64,000 nt of DNA from Nemania diffusa (lineage: Eukaryota > Ascomycota > Sordariomycetes > Xylariales > Xylariaceae). A model generated the notes under the pieces. The model was not told the origin of the DNA. It saw only the letters and a list, made by a program, of their open reading frames with translations, and searched no databases. The stretch covers positions 3,573,501 through 3,637,500 of the forward strand of contig JBBPUQ010000007.1 in the NCBI GenBank assembly GCA_038501195.1. Reading direction: 5' to 3'. How positions within the stretch are numbered: position 1 is the first letter of the stretch; every line of letters starts with the position of its first letter. Shown here piece after piece: positions 1 through 11,341 of the stretch. The translations under genes were made by a program, and so were the position numbers.

Positions 1-555
1 TCACATCAATTAGTTGAGTACTGTAGGGCTTTAGAAGGTGAGCCTAGTGCTTCGAATGTTATCACCCAGCAAATACTGACTAGAGCCTGCCTAACGGCCA
101 AGAATCAATGAATCTATCTCTTGAACTCTATACCACACAATCCTACACCCTTCTTCCTAGCTGCTTGCAGATCTTCTATTCGCTATATGACAAAACCCCT
201 GACACTTTCTTCCCATAGGCTAGCGGAAGCCCTAGCCATAAAAGTAAAATAAGCCCTCAATACCATTCACTGAGTACTATCAACGTATACTATAATGCTA
301 AGTGAACTTTTACTATGCAACGTAATCCAAAGAACAACGCATCGATTCCCTATATCCGCAGTCTGTTAACGAGTGGAATATAAACCAGTTATAGCGCATG
401 AATAATTTACAATTTCATCTTAAACAGTGTCACATATAATTCTTACTAAAGCGCCAAAGGCTGAATCAAAGAGGGCGATTTATAATCTCAAACGGTCCCT
501 AGCCAGATTATGAAACGAGCAATCTAGTACATTGAACCTTCTTTTTATCTATAAC
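1..555. other. Intergenic, no gene seen
   Basis: Downstream flank of the minus-strand gene that ends at 556. Stops are frequent in all frames and no splice-linked coding structure was found. Composition is ordinary for this genome. Confidence 0.5.
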
Positions 556-2194
556 CTATTCCTGCAGAGCGATAGTGATATCTCCAACCTCATCCTCATC
601 TCCCATCCCAAGTTCCCAGCAGACAACAGGACCTCTCCGAACAAACCATCTAGTCAAATCGCCAAGAATGTGTCCCGAGGCCTCGAGCTTGCCTTTCAGC
701 TGTGCCACCTTGTCCCGTGCATCCGCCACCAATCGGAAATGCTCGTCATCCACGTACATATCGGCCGTGTCGTGATAATCTAGAGCGACGATCCCACACG
801 ACGCCCTGTTCGGCACGACCTTGGCATACAAATGGACCAGCAAGGCGGTGTACACGACGAGCAGCGCCGCCCGCTCCGAGATGTCGTGCCTGTCCCGGAG
901 CTCCTCGTAGCCCACGTGCGCCTCCGCGAGCGCGAGCACGTGGCCCACCGTCTCCTTGTACTCGAGCGTCTTCTCGTCGTCCGGGTCTGGCGGGGCGTCC
1001 CGCGCCCCGAGAGCATGCAGGTGCTTGTAGGCGCGGTCGGAGACGAAGCGGGCGAGCTCCGCCGAGTACGTCTGCACGTGGCGGATGACGAAGCGGCATT
1101 TCCTGCTCGGGGCGGAGACTTCCCGCAGCACGTCGACGACGATGTCAGGCTCCAGGTCGAATGGCAATCCCGTGAGCTCTGGGTATGACGGGACGTCTGC
1201 GAGGAGCTAAATACGATGCAGAACGGATTAGTAGCCGCGTCCATATAGGCCAAGGATCAATTCTCGACGGAGCCGGTAGGAAGGGGGGTATTAGTAGGGC
1301 ACGAGATTACCTGCAGCACATCAAACTGACTGTAAATCGTCTTTAACGCGGCTTGCTCAAGGGTTCCCCAGCATACTGTCTGGTCATCGGCATCTACCCT
1401 ATAGTCGAAGGTATTGAGCAATGGTTTATAGGTTACCGGGGAAGGAAATAGGCTGCAATCGTCCATCCCTCCAATAACCACCAGAAACTTGGACAAAACA
1501 AGGATGTAAGGGACATGAGCGTGGTATAAGAGTGAGACGTCTCGTATGAGCGTGTCACGGAGGGAGATTATTTGCCGCCGACTTAGCATCGGCAATATCG
1601 AGTCGCCGCTCACGTAGGCCAGTCTACATAGGCGGGTGCGCGCGGGATATTGGAGTCTGATACCATTGTGTTCGATGTTATGGGTTTTGAGACTATGTAA
1701 GGGGCCGCTTAGGTACGGCTTTTGACTATGTATACCTTGTAGATGGTCAATAGTCTCAAAGATGGCCATAGCACGGTCGATTTCATCCGGGTGCAACTCC
1801 AGATGACCGATGGATGTGGCACGGTCCCTCATATTGTATATGTCAAGTAGGCGAATAATACGCCCGGGCGATTTTAGGCGTGAAAGGGGTTTGGATATCT
1901 CGTTGGAAATATTTCTCTCAGTGCAAAGAGGCAGAAGGGTTGTGTTATGACTCCAAGGCAAATCTCGAAACAGAAGAGTAGATTGTGGTCTTTCTAGGCA
2001 GCATAGAAAGTCGTAATAGTCTCCGGGTCTTCGTCATCAAAACCTTCTTTATCGTTCAAGCCGTAAACTATGTTTTGATGTTTTGGTGTATGTTTTGTTT
2101 CCCCTGTATAGTAAAGCCTTGCATGAGTGGCACTGTCCAACAGTGGCGCTCGGTACTCCGTGGGAGCTTCTCGAATCCGAAGGGTGTTTGACAT
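556..2194 (-). CDS. Unrecognised fungal protein, about 494 aa, three exons
   Basis: I do not recognise the family. Three exons fit by phase: 2194-2044, 1993-1311 and 1206-556. The first intron (1994-2043, 50 nt, GTTTTG...CCTAG) has a weak donor. The second (1207-1310) has a good donor (CAG/GTAATC), a CTAAT branch site and a TTTAG acceptor, and it joins FDVLQ to LLADVP in phase 0. ATG at 2194 was chosen because the frame gives MSNTLRIREA without stops. The protein is soluble-looking, with no signal peptide or membrane segment. The second exon carries ERPQSTLLFRDLPW and the last exon is helix-rich and acidic, ending GDEDEVGDITIALQE. The last two exons are much better supported than the first. 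A frame slip near 2010-2040 is the alternative to intron 1. Confidence 0.55.
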
Positions 2195-4197
2195 TGTTGG
2201 CACCTGTCACGAAGCCGAATTGCAACCCTTAGGCATACCATAGCATGAATTTGCAGAAGTAGCACGGTTTCAAGGTAGGAGGAACCCTGAGGTCTTGCAG
2301 CTATGATACGTGTCGTTATACCGCCCACGATAAATATCTCAAGTGTTAAATATTGATATGCGTTGAAATTCTTTTTTGACTTCAAATAGAAATATGAATG
2401 AAGTCTCACAAGTAAAGAAATAGAATACAAAGGCCTCTTATCAAATTTTACTGAGTTATCAATATTCTTATCTGCTGGGATATTAAATCGCAAAAATAGT
2501 CCCTAGATGTTACACGTGGGTTATAAGTAAGTTACGTCACACAGTTTGAGGTGGAAGGAAGGGAGAGCATCAGCATTGTACAGGCTCTCTATTCGACTAG
2601 AAAACGGAGAATCATCGAACAATAAAACCTCTGAGCCTCGCTTATTGGGTTTTGGAATCGATTAAGGCCAGATCTCCTGATCTCAAGTAAATTCGACCTG
2701 ATCCCAACTCTGTCAGACCTGGTTCCCGTTTCAGCTGCGCTTCACAAACTAGCATAGTAGAATTATAATGGGATAGATGCAGATATGGCAATAACCAATC
2801 TCATAAGGTAAGTATATTAACTGTTTTTCTAATTATCGATCAGCTACCTAGGTATGCCCTCAACCTCCCCCAATATAGTTGCTACCCGATTGTTAACCTA
2901 GACCTACTTCTGCACTCCAGCATTATGCTCGTCAACCTAGAAAGCCTAATCGTAGATTGGACGAGGTTAGGTATTAACCTTGATTTTAGACATTACCTAG
3001 CAGTAACTAAGAAATCTCCGACGTCGGATGCTTTGCATGCGGGCCGCCACTAGATGCACAGACTTCCCGAGAACTTCGTCTTTACGTTACCATTGAGTAC
3101 CTTGAGGGAGAGATCGCCAAGCCCCGCGTCCGAGAATTACCTACCCTATAGACGTACAGGAATAACTTACTTCCACGACGCTAGCGGCTCTAACAGAACG
3201 GAATTTGCTGCGGAATCGCTTAACCACTCGAAAAATCTAGTTATCGTGAAATTAACCAAAGGCTTCTGTCCTCTAAATTTTCCGAGTCGATTGTGCTGTC
3301 TCGAGCAAATCGGTTCAAACTACGTAATCATTGTATATCTACGTCATGTGTCTATGTCTACGCACATAACGTGAGGAGTCACATGAAAGACTGGTCTGCT
3401 ATTCTTCAGCTCAATTTTAATTAGCATTGGCGAAGATAAGGCAGACATCACCGTAGTAGGGCTTGGCTGTGCTGGATAAAATCTTCCATCTCGCCTTGTG
3501 TCGTCAAATGTACAACTTACCCCTGCTCAAAAGCGAGCAATAAACTAATACGTTCCCAAACCTCTGGTTGGTGGCGCATAGCTCTATATTCCAATCCTCT
3601 TACCTATCGCACTGTCGTCGGTTTGATAGGATGCACTCGGCTAGTCGCGATATGTGAAACGTTGCCAGATATTTCAAGATGCGTGATGCCGCTTTCAAAG
3701 ATTAGCAGTGATAGTAAATAATCACTTGCCTACCAAAATCTTCCGTAATTGAAAGGGTTGACGTCAGAACCGTCCCTCGCTTATGCCTCGTAGATAAGAG
3801 ACGCTTATCGTCATGTAAGCGCACCCGGGTGCGTAAAGCATAGCAAAGCAACGGTGCAATCAGGCCGGATTGCGATCGGATCGTGGTCATCGAATCCCCA
3901 TTACCCAACTACCTAATCTAGACCGCGCCCGCCTCGTACTACCCAGCTAACGAGATTGCTACCTATACCGGCGGTGCATCTCAGCGAGTAAGCGTGCCTC
4001 GCCCTCGGTACCGCGTGTCCAAGTCAAGATAACGCAGAAAAAACCGGGAACAGACGGACGAGCGGAGGGAGGGGGAGAGCGGTGTGAAAAGTGTCCGTCA
4101 AGTGACCTGTCATGGATTGAGTCAATTACCCGACGTCGAGGCCGAATCAGTTCATCTCGTAACCATTATGTGTTGGGAAATTCCTATCGGCGGAGTT

Positions 4198-4250
4198 ATG
4201 TCACTTAGGGGGAAAGCGTTGTTAGGAGATATGTCACTTAGAGGGAAAGC
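4198..4250. repeat. Short direct repeat, 20 nt twice, 33-nt period
   Basis: ATGTCACTTAGGGGGAAAGC at 4198-4217 recurs with one mismatch at 4231-4250. It lies in non-coding DNA and looks like a local slippage duplication. Confidence 0.7.
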
Positions 4251-5229
4251 TTCGGGTCAACGCGGCCTCTTTGCATAGTAGGGTGCACGCTCCCCCACTT
4301 CTTATCGCTGATAGGTACAGCATTCGCGTAGTGGCTGAGTCGGGGGAGAGAGGGGAGGGGATCAGCAATTTGGTGGTACGTGGTAGCAGCAGGGTGGTGT
4401 AGTTGGATGTAAGTGAGAAGACCAGCAGGCAGAGAGGTGAGAGGGAGAGAGAGGACATATTTATATATTTCCCCGACGGGTTATGAAGGGTTAGGCAGAC
4501 TAGATGCGATGTAGAGCAATGCATTTTCGGGGATTGAGACAGGAACAGACAGAATTCCGCCGTGCGATGAATGAATGGGGAAAGGTGAGGCCAAAAGGGA
4601 AAAGACTAAACTAACAAACTTGAAACAGGCGAATAACAGGTCACGGCTTGTCTAGTTTTGGCAAGTCTGCTCAAGTGTGCTTATCCGGGGGGGGCCGCCC
4701 CACTGCCAATGGGCCTGCTAGGTGCTTACAGGCAAGTAAGTACGCTGTAGTCAGGTAGGTCATGCCCGCATTTGCCGCCTCGAACCGAACGTATCGGCAG
4801 CAACGGGCCTGTGGAGAGGTTGTTTGGAGCAGGAGAATGGATGGATGACTCTATTCTGTTATGTATTCGATGCCGATAACAGGGTGTTTCCGTATCTGTG
4901 TTTCGAGCTTCCTGACAGGGCGAAGAAAAGCTTCCCTCCGTCGGTAGTTGATGTTGCAGGATGGCGGGAGGCATACTTCTAGAAAAAAAGAAGCACGAGG
5001 AGGTGACTGCAGCTGCAAGGATGATCCCGGGATCTGCATTATCAGATTGGACTACCAGGCTTGCCGATGTGGATGTGAATGTGGGAATGTGAGAATGTGG
5101 GTTAGGACGGGGTCGACTATGTAGCGAGTAGCCTGTTGTTGTATGAGGCTGGTGTAGGTACAAGCACCTTCTTGTTCTTTTGCAAGCTATTGCACGTCAG
5201 CGGTACGGAGTAGGTAGGGCTTTGTACTC

Positions 5230-5296
5230 AGATAGCGCGCATCTTTTTAGCAACATGTTTAGCGGAGAGAGAGACCCCCACGTCGTTTGCAGATAA
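5230..5296 (+). promoter_or_regulatory. Two GATA-factor-type motifs upstream of arginase
   Basis: AGATAG at 5230-5235 and AGATAA at 5291-5296 match HGATAR, the site of AreA/NIT2-type nitrogen regulators. They lie 229 and 168 bp before the arginase ATG. Nitrogen control of arginase is established in several fungi, but such 6-mers are common by chance. Confidence 0.3.
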
Positions 5297-5463
5297 ATAA
5301 TCCCCAGACCACCCCGAGCAAATACAGCTTCTTCTAAACTTTATTACCATCAGCTTGACTCGTCTCTTCCATACCAAAGAAGTTATTACGTCTTCACTAT
5401 TCCGCTACCTAGACTACTTAGACTTACCCAACTCTTGCAACCGCATATTCACATCTAGCAAGC

Positions 5464-6593
5464 ATGAATACCTCCATGGTAAAATCCAAGTTCCTCTCCA
5501 ACCCGGAGGATATTGGAGTTGTGGCCGTAGGCTTCTCCGGTGGTCAGGTACGAATACGAGACCCCAATAAATAATTGGAGCTTCATGGAGAATACTGACG
5601 TGTGTTGTGTTCTCTAGGGCAAAGCTGGTGTTGATGCTGCCCCCTCGGCCCTCATAGAATCCGGTCTCCTCTCCCAACTACGGGATGAGCTCAACTACAA
5701 GCTCCACGGCGACAGCCAAGTCAATGCCTACAATGACCTAGTGCCCAAGGAAGATCCGCCCTTCCGCAACATGAAGAACCCCGCCACCGTCAGCGCCGTG
5801 ACGCAGAGGCTTCACGAGCAGGTGTACTCGCATGCCAAGGAGGGCAGGATGGTGCTGACACTCGGTGGCGACCACTCCATCGCCATCGGCACCGTCGCCG
5901 GCACAGCTAGGGCGATCCGGGAACGCCTAGGACGCGAGATCGCCGTCATCTGGGTCGATGCACACGCCGATATCAACACGCCCGAGACGAGCGATTCCGG
6001 CAACATCCACGGCATGCCCGTGGCCTTCGTGACCGGTCTGGCCAAGGAGGAGAAGCCCGAAGTGTTCGGCTGGCTCAAGCCCGAGCACCTGCTGAATGTC
6101 AACAAGCTGGTCTACATTGGCCTGCGAGATGTGGATGCTGGCGAGAAGAGAATCCTCCGCGAAAAGGGCATCAAGGCCTTCAGCATGTTCGATATTGATC
6201 GGTATGGTTTGCCTATAGACACCTTCCCCTCTTCTCTGCGTCCAAAGTCAATTGCAAATGCTAATGCGCAAGATCTGTAGCTACGGAATTGGACGTGTGG
6301 TTGAGATGGCGCTAGCTCATATCGGCAATGACACACCCATCCATCTCTCGTTCGACGTCGATGCTCTGGATCCCATGTGGGCCCCGAGCACGGGAACCCC
6401 AGTTAGAGGAGGGCTGACCTTGCGAGAGGGTGACTTCATCTGCGAGAGTGTACACTTGACCGGAAACCTAGTGGCAGTGGACTTGGTCGAGGTGAACCCG
6501 AGTCTCGCGGCAGACCGTGAGGCAGAAGCCAATGAGACGATCAGAGCCGGGTGCTCGCTTGTGCGATGTGCTCTCGGCGAGTCGTTGCTATGA
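5464..6593 (+). CDS. aga: Arginase (L-arginine to ornithine + urea)
   Basis: Hydrolyses L-arginine to L-ornithine and urea in arginine catabolism. Exons are 5464-5547, 5618-6201 and 6281-6593, giving 326 residues, the usual fungal arginase length. Intron 1 runs from CAG/GTACG to CTCTAG/GGC. Intron 2 runs from ATCG/GTATGG to CTGTAG, with a TGCTAATG branch region. The binuclear manganese ligands are all present: GGDHS (His about 114), DAHAD (Asp142, His144, Asp146) and SFDVDALDP (Asp248, Asp250). The conserved VDLVEVNP lies near the C-terminus. No organelle-targeting signal is obvious, so it is probably cytosolic. ATG at 5464 gives MNTSMVKSKFLSN, the normal start of the fold; MVKSKF at residue 5 is a possible second start. 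Confidence 0.96.
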
Positions 6594-8196
6594 AAACCGC
6601 AAGATAGATGCAAGGGGAGGGACGAAGGGAGGGCATTTCCAGGCAAACTGCATAGATATTCAGGCGTTCATTGATGGAAAACTGGCCAACATGGGAGCCA
6701 GCCGGGTTTTAACGGTCATTGGGTTTTGGAGCCGGAGTACGAATTGACTTTGCACCTGGGTAATCGGGCAGGTCTACCTACAGGGAGGTAGAGATGTGCC
6801 AAGCCATTATTATTTGAGCTGGCAGAGCCATACCTGGGTATCCGCGACATGAAGATGCTTAGGGACGCATGGCAAGGAAGTAATTGGCCATGGCCAAGAC
6901 GGAGGAGAACAAAGGAGAACAAGCAAGACAACTACACAGCTCATATAGTATATAATTGATGTATCCTTTAAGCACCTTTGCTTCATTTCTTTTTTACATC
7001 AGATGGACGGGATACGGGATGCAAATGTTGTATCGTGGAGTGATGAACGCCTGTAACTCGCTTCTTAAGTCAGTACTATATTCAAGGTATAAGCCTGCCG
7101 ATGGACATGGGCACTACCCATGCCCTGCAAATATTAATTACGCCTTGTAGGGAGGGACTTTTAGCGATCGTTCTTAGCCACCCATTTCTACCTAGTTGAG
7201 GGAATAACTTGGAGGCTTCAGCTGACGACAGAACGCTGAGTTGGCAGCTATTAGTACCCAAGCTTACCTACCTATAAGTGATCTGTAGGCTCTATAAAAT
7301 ATACCCCGGCTGGCCCCTCCGCGGCTATTCTGTAGGTAATTGTGCTATCCACCTGGTCTCACAATCATCCCGTCAGTGGCTTGAGCGGGTGGTCCCCGCT
7401 ACGACACGCCTGCATTTGATGATCTGCATCGTGTCCATCCAGTAGATAGATCTGCACCAGCACCAGCACTCCGCAACACCCGTAGAGAGGTAGTATCTAG
7501 GCGACGCACTACCTACCTGCGCCCACGAGCTCTGCTACCTTTCTGTCCACCTTCTCGGGAGATAAACAAATCAAGCTCACACTACCTACTTCACGCCAAC
7601 GCCAAGCGGGTTCCTGAGAGTCTAATCCCGCCAGCGCGCGCGTGGCAGCCCGAAAACCCACCCCAGCAAAACCGATTAGCGGCGCATCTCTCTGAGTTGG
7701 CAAATTGGGCGCGTTTGTCGTCTGCGCCGCGCCGGCGTCCCTGCTTCGCCATTGGGCTTCTGAATGAGGCGGTCAAGTTGCCTGCATTAGTACTACCGAC
7801 ACCGACGGGGAGCGATCTACCCTTAGATAGTAGTACATTTACGAGATTCGAGCCTCAACGGTTATAATCCGCTACTCGACGACTTTGTTGTTTTACCACG
7901 TCGACGCTTATCAACCCTTAAACGACAAGACGGGAATTAAGGGGAGGGTAATAGAGAATTTTGTCGAAAGAAAAAAAAAACGCACTGGATCGTAGATTAG
8001 GGAGAGTTCTACTTGTTGAAAGAGAAGTGTATTTGGCTCGAAATATATTGCGGGAAAAACGGCGCGAACGATCGAATCACAAGACGGAGGAGCGACACCA
8101 AAAAAAGGAGACGCGACAATAGTCTTTCCTCCCGAACCACAGACTCGAGTCGAGCATCTTTATAATACGAATTGACGACCACCGCTCGACTTCAAA
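6594..8196. other. Intergenic, no gene seen
   Basis: 1.6 kb between arginase and the membrane-protein gene. Minus-strand frames around 7509-7776 have no domain or ATG-supported structure. The last 250 bp are the leader of the next gene and include an A-run near 7970. Confidence 0.5.
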
Positions 8197-8969
8197 ATGG
8201 CCTCGTCCGTATCAGGGACGGACCTATACGTCTACGAACGGCGCACGCCCGTCCACCGATACCACTGGCCCGCCATACAACTCAACGTCTGGATGATCGT
8301 AATGCTCGCCGCCTCCTTTCTCATCATTGGCGTATTCGGATCCTTCATCGGCATCCAGCAACAGCTGAACCTCTACGTGCCCTGGTAAGGAAACCCATCC
8401 CCTCCCAGACGGATGTCCACGCAGCAGGGACATGGATTAACACAGCAGTACACGTAATCAAAATCCCGCAGTCACTAACTACGGGACCCAGGTACTTCTC
8501 CTACTTCATAACCGTGTCCGGGCTGACGGTGGTGTACATCATCATCCTGCTCTGGCTGATCGCGCAGCGCCGCCTGCTGCCGTCGATCGTCATCATCGGC
8601 GCCTTCGTGCTCTTCGTGCTCTGGCTCGTCGGCCTCGTCGTCATCAGCATCGAGCTCTGGGGGCCCGCCGGCTCCGTCAGCGTCAACTGCGACAACCTCG
8701 TCTGGAACGATGTGCGGCACGGCAACAACCCCACCACGCTCGCCTGGCTGGAGCAGCGGTCTATATGTGAGTTGCGCGATGCCCTCTCTCTCTCTCTCTA
8801 TATATATATATCTTGTGAGGTTTTGAGTTATTTGGGGAAATAGGTGCTAATACGGTGTGGATTCATAGGTCAGCAATGGCAGTCCGTGTTCGCCTTTGCC
8901 CTCATCGGCGACATTTTCTTATTATGGATCATCATCATGGCCGTACAGGTTTTCTACGACGATGAGTAG
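8197..8969 (+). CDS. Four-helix integral membrane protein (MARVEL-like topology)
   Basis: Exons 8197-8384, 8492-8766 and 8869-8969 give 187 residues. Both introns have good signals (TG/GTAAGG...CCCAG/G and TAT/GTGAGT...TCATAG/GT), and phases match. There are four hydrophobic segments: NVWMIVMLAASFLIIGVFG near residues 31-50, YFSYFITVSG onward (about 64-88), IVIIGAFVLFVLWLVGLVVI (about 93-115), and VFAFALIGDIFLLWIIIMAV near the C-terminus. The loop before the last helix holds a Cys pair (VNCDN, SICQQ). Four helices with short N- and C-termini resemble MARVEL/NCE102-type proteins, but I see no diagnostic motif. The family call is inference; the gene structure is firm. Confidence 0.8.
8784..8811. 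repeat. CT/AT dinucleotide microsatellite in an intron
   Basis: (CT)n followed directly by (AT)n inside the second intron of the four-helix membrane-protein gene. Confidence 0.85.
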
Positions 8970-9498
8970 CGGACTGTGCTTACGCAGAAAGACAGCAATG
9001 CTTTTGCTAGAAAATTTCCTTCACCTACTTGCTAACAACTGGGCTTTCAATCCAGTGGAAGGACCTGTGGGAGGCGTTATTTACGGCCATGTATGATTGA
9101 AATGTACACGAATCGATCGACAATCACATTGGGGGTAATAAGGAGCATATCATCGGCGTTTGGATACCTTACACATATGGATGCTCGAGCATTTAATAAA
9201 GCGGCACGGCGAGGGGGGAAATATCTCCGAGAGGTATGGATGATTTGTTTGTATTTGTGTAATATCGTTATTAAAAATATTAATATTGTTTACGCCACAC
9301 TCCTGACCGTTGTTTAGACATAAGTCTTAACTAACTGTGCCATTTGCAATTATTTCATCTCCCGCCGCGTCATATCCATGACGTAATAGCAGCCATATCG
9401 AGAGAACGTCGTGTCATATGTCTAGGACAACTCAACGAAACAAGACCATTCCATTCCGAACTTTGTCGTAGGTACGTTGTCTTATGTTATTCGTAAAT
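8970..9498. other. Intergenic between convergent genes
   Basis: About 530 bp separating the 3' ends of two convergent genes. No coding signal seen. Confidence 0.5.
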
Positions 9499-9905
9499 TT
9501 AGTTGGAGAACTTCTCGGGAACCTTCTTGCTATAGGACGAGGCAGAATATTAGTATCCGTATACTTGGTGTCTATTGACAATGAAGACTTACCCAGATAG
9601 CTTCTCGAAGCCCTCGCGGGCTGAGTCTGTGATCTTCTCTAGCTGGTTGTGGTTGGCCTTGTCGCCAAAGTACTTCTTGTTAACGAACTCGGCGCCTGTA
9701 AGTAGGGTTTTGTTAGTTCATCGGTCTTGTTATTTCTTGCGATTCCAATTCCGATTGAGGAAGGATAGAGTAGGAGAAGGCGAATGGAGGTTGACTTACC
9801 CTTGTCACCGTAGTCGTCCTTCTGGCCAGTGGCGGCAGCGGGGTTGGCGTTGGCGTTGCCAGCGTTCTGCTTGTCACCGCCGAGAACCTTCTTGAAAGCG
9901 TCCAT
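9499..9905 (-). CDS. Small conserved hydrophilic fungal protein, 79 aa
   Basis: Exons 9905-9800, 9695-9593 and 9529-9499 encode 79 residues. Donors are GTAAGT in both introns, acceptors are CTTACAG and CCTATAG, and phases agree. The product is Gly/Asn/Ala-rich, then charged: TGQKDDYGDKGAEFVNKK, then KITDSAREGFEKLSG and KKVPEKFSN at the end. I know this pattern (QKDDYxDK...KITDxAR..FE..TG...P) from many small ascomycete proteins of unknown function. They are hydrophilic, probably disordered, and often suggested to be stress-associated. No signal peptide is visible. Confidence 0.85.
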
Positions 9906-11341
9906 GATGAATGAGGTTTGATTTGTAGGTGGAAGTGTATAATATTATCGTGAAAGCGTAAGTTGGTGTTTGTAGGATTGTGATAGTGTAGGTGATGTCT
10001 GGACAATTAGGATCAACTAAACTCGGGGATTTTCCTCAACCCTTTATACAAACCAAACGCCATGTCGTAATGCCACAGAATCCAAGTTTACAGGCAGGCG
10101 CCCTGAGTCGTTGAATCGACCTTACCTTACGCAACCATCTACTATGACATGCGCGATGACGTCGCCGGAGCTAAGCTAGCCCAGCCAGACCCAGCCCCAG
10201 ACAAAGGAACCTGCCAAGAGTTGCTTGGCAAGGTCTGGCAAGGGCACCACTCGCATCGTGCCTGGGTCGATCATCTCAACCCTCTTTTTCTGCCGTTCTT
10301 TTCCTACTCTGGTGCCGTGTTGCGGTTTATACGAGCTGTACGCATTGGATATACATGTCTAGCTATAAAACATATGATTTTGGAATAGTTGCAACAGGGT
10401 CGATTCCTTGTTTGTTCGGTATTTTATTTAGCTATTTCCTGGGATACACAGCGATATGTTATGGCCTATTCCCGATACAAAGGGAGCTACCTACCGATCT
10501 AGATCGCACTGCAATAGCATTGTCTTAAAGCTAGACGTATCAAGACAGCCTAGTACAACCATCAAAGCGATCTACATAGGTTCAGGGCTATTTGCTAGCC
10601 ATACATCATATCATACCTTATCATCTCACATGAGGAGAAGTACCTTACATTATTAGTAAGTCATAGCCTTCCGATATCCAAGATGTTACGTCATAGTGTT
10701 CAGTAGTGTGCTGTAGGACTTGTGTATGTCTAGTGTGTAAATCGATTTCTATCTAGAGAGCGGTCTAGATACCTTTTAAATAAACATGTGCGTATATTTG
10801 TACGAGGTAGTAGTGTAGCCAACTACCTACTTAGGGAGAGGGAACCGGGGAGTTGCACTCTTACGCCGTACGCCGCAAGCAGGAGCCGGCATTTTTAATA
10901 GTTCGGTACACAGCTGATGCAGATCTCAAGTTCAAAAGAACTTAAAATAAGACGTTGTTGATAATTTTGATAAATAATCCTATGCATTGTATACGCACAA
11001 TTAATGCCATTTCTCTCCTATCGTGTATTATCAATCATAGGAGTTAGTATAAGCGTTCCAAAGGTAGACGAAGGCCAACTCTGCAATGCAATGCACCAAT
11101 GCATGTACGCCTCTTGTTGTAAACTCTAGCAAGGGTAGCCCAAAAACCCCCCCCCTCTTCCAAGACTGGCCTCATTTCCCTTCTTACTGCGTATCCACGC
11201 TGACTAAGTACGCCAAAAACGCCGCCACCGTATGATACACCCATTCATGCTGTCTTATACACAAGTGCGGGCTCGCCTCGATAGCCCCGCGGGGTATTAT
11301 GTAAGAGTTAAACCGTCCCAGAACCCCCTCGTCTCGTCTCT
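9906..11341. other. Intergenic, no gene seen
   Basis: 1.4 kb upstream of the small hydrophilic gene and downstream of the GT90 gene. Open frames at 10149-10388 and 10456-10656 (+) lack domains and splice support. Confidence 0.5.

Larger units (their letters stand above)
2195..5463. other. Gene-poor intergenic stretch
   Basis: No convincing gene in 3.3 kb. Open frames at 3054-3374 (+), 4234-4524 (-) and 4726-5163 (-) have no recognisable domain and no supporting splice structure. The stretch contains a short tandem duplication at 4198-4250 and the arginase upstream region with two GATA-type motifs. Confidence 0.5.

Noticed and set aside
3054..3374. 106-codon plus-strand open frame
   Set aside because: No domain, no splice partner, composition like surrounding non-coding DNA.
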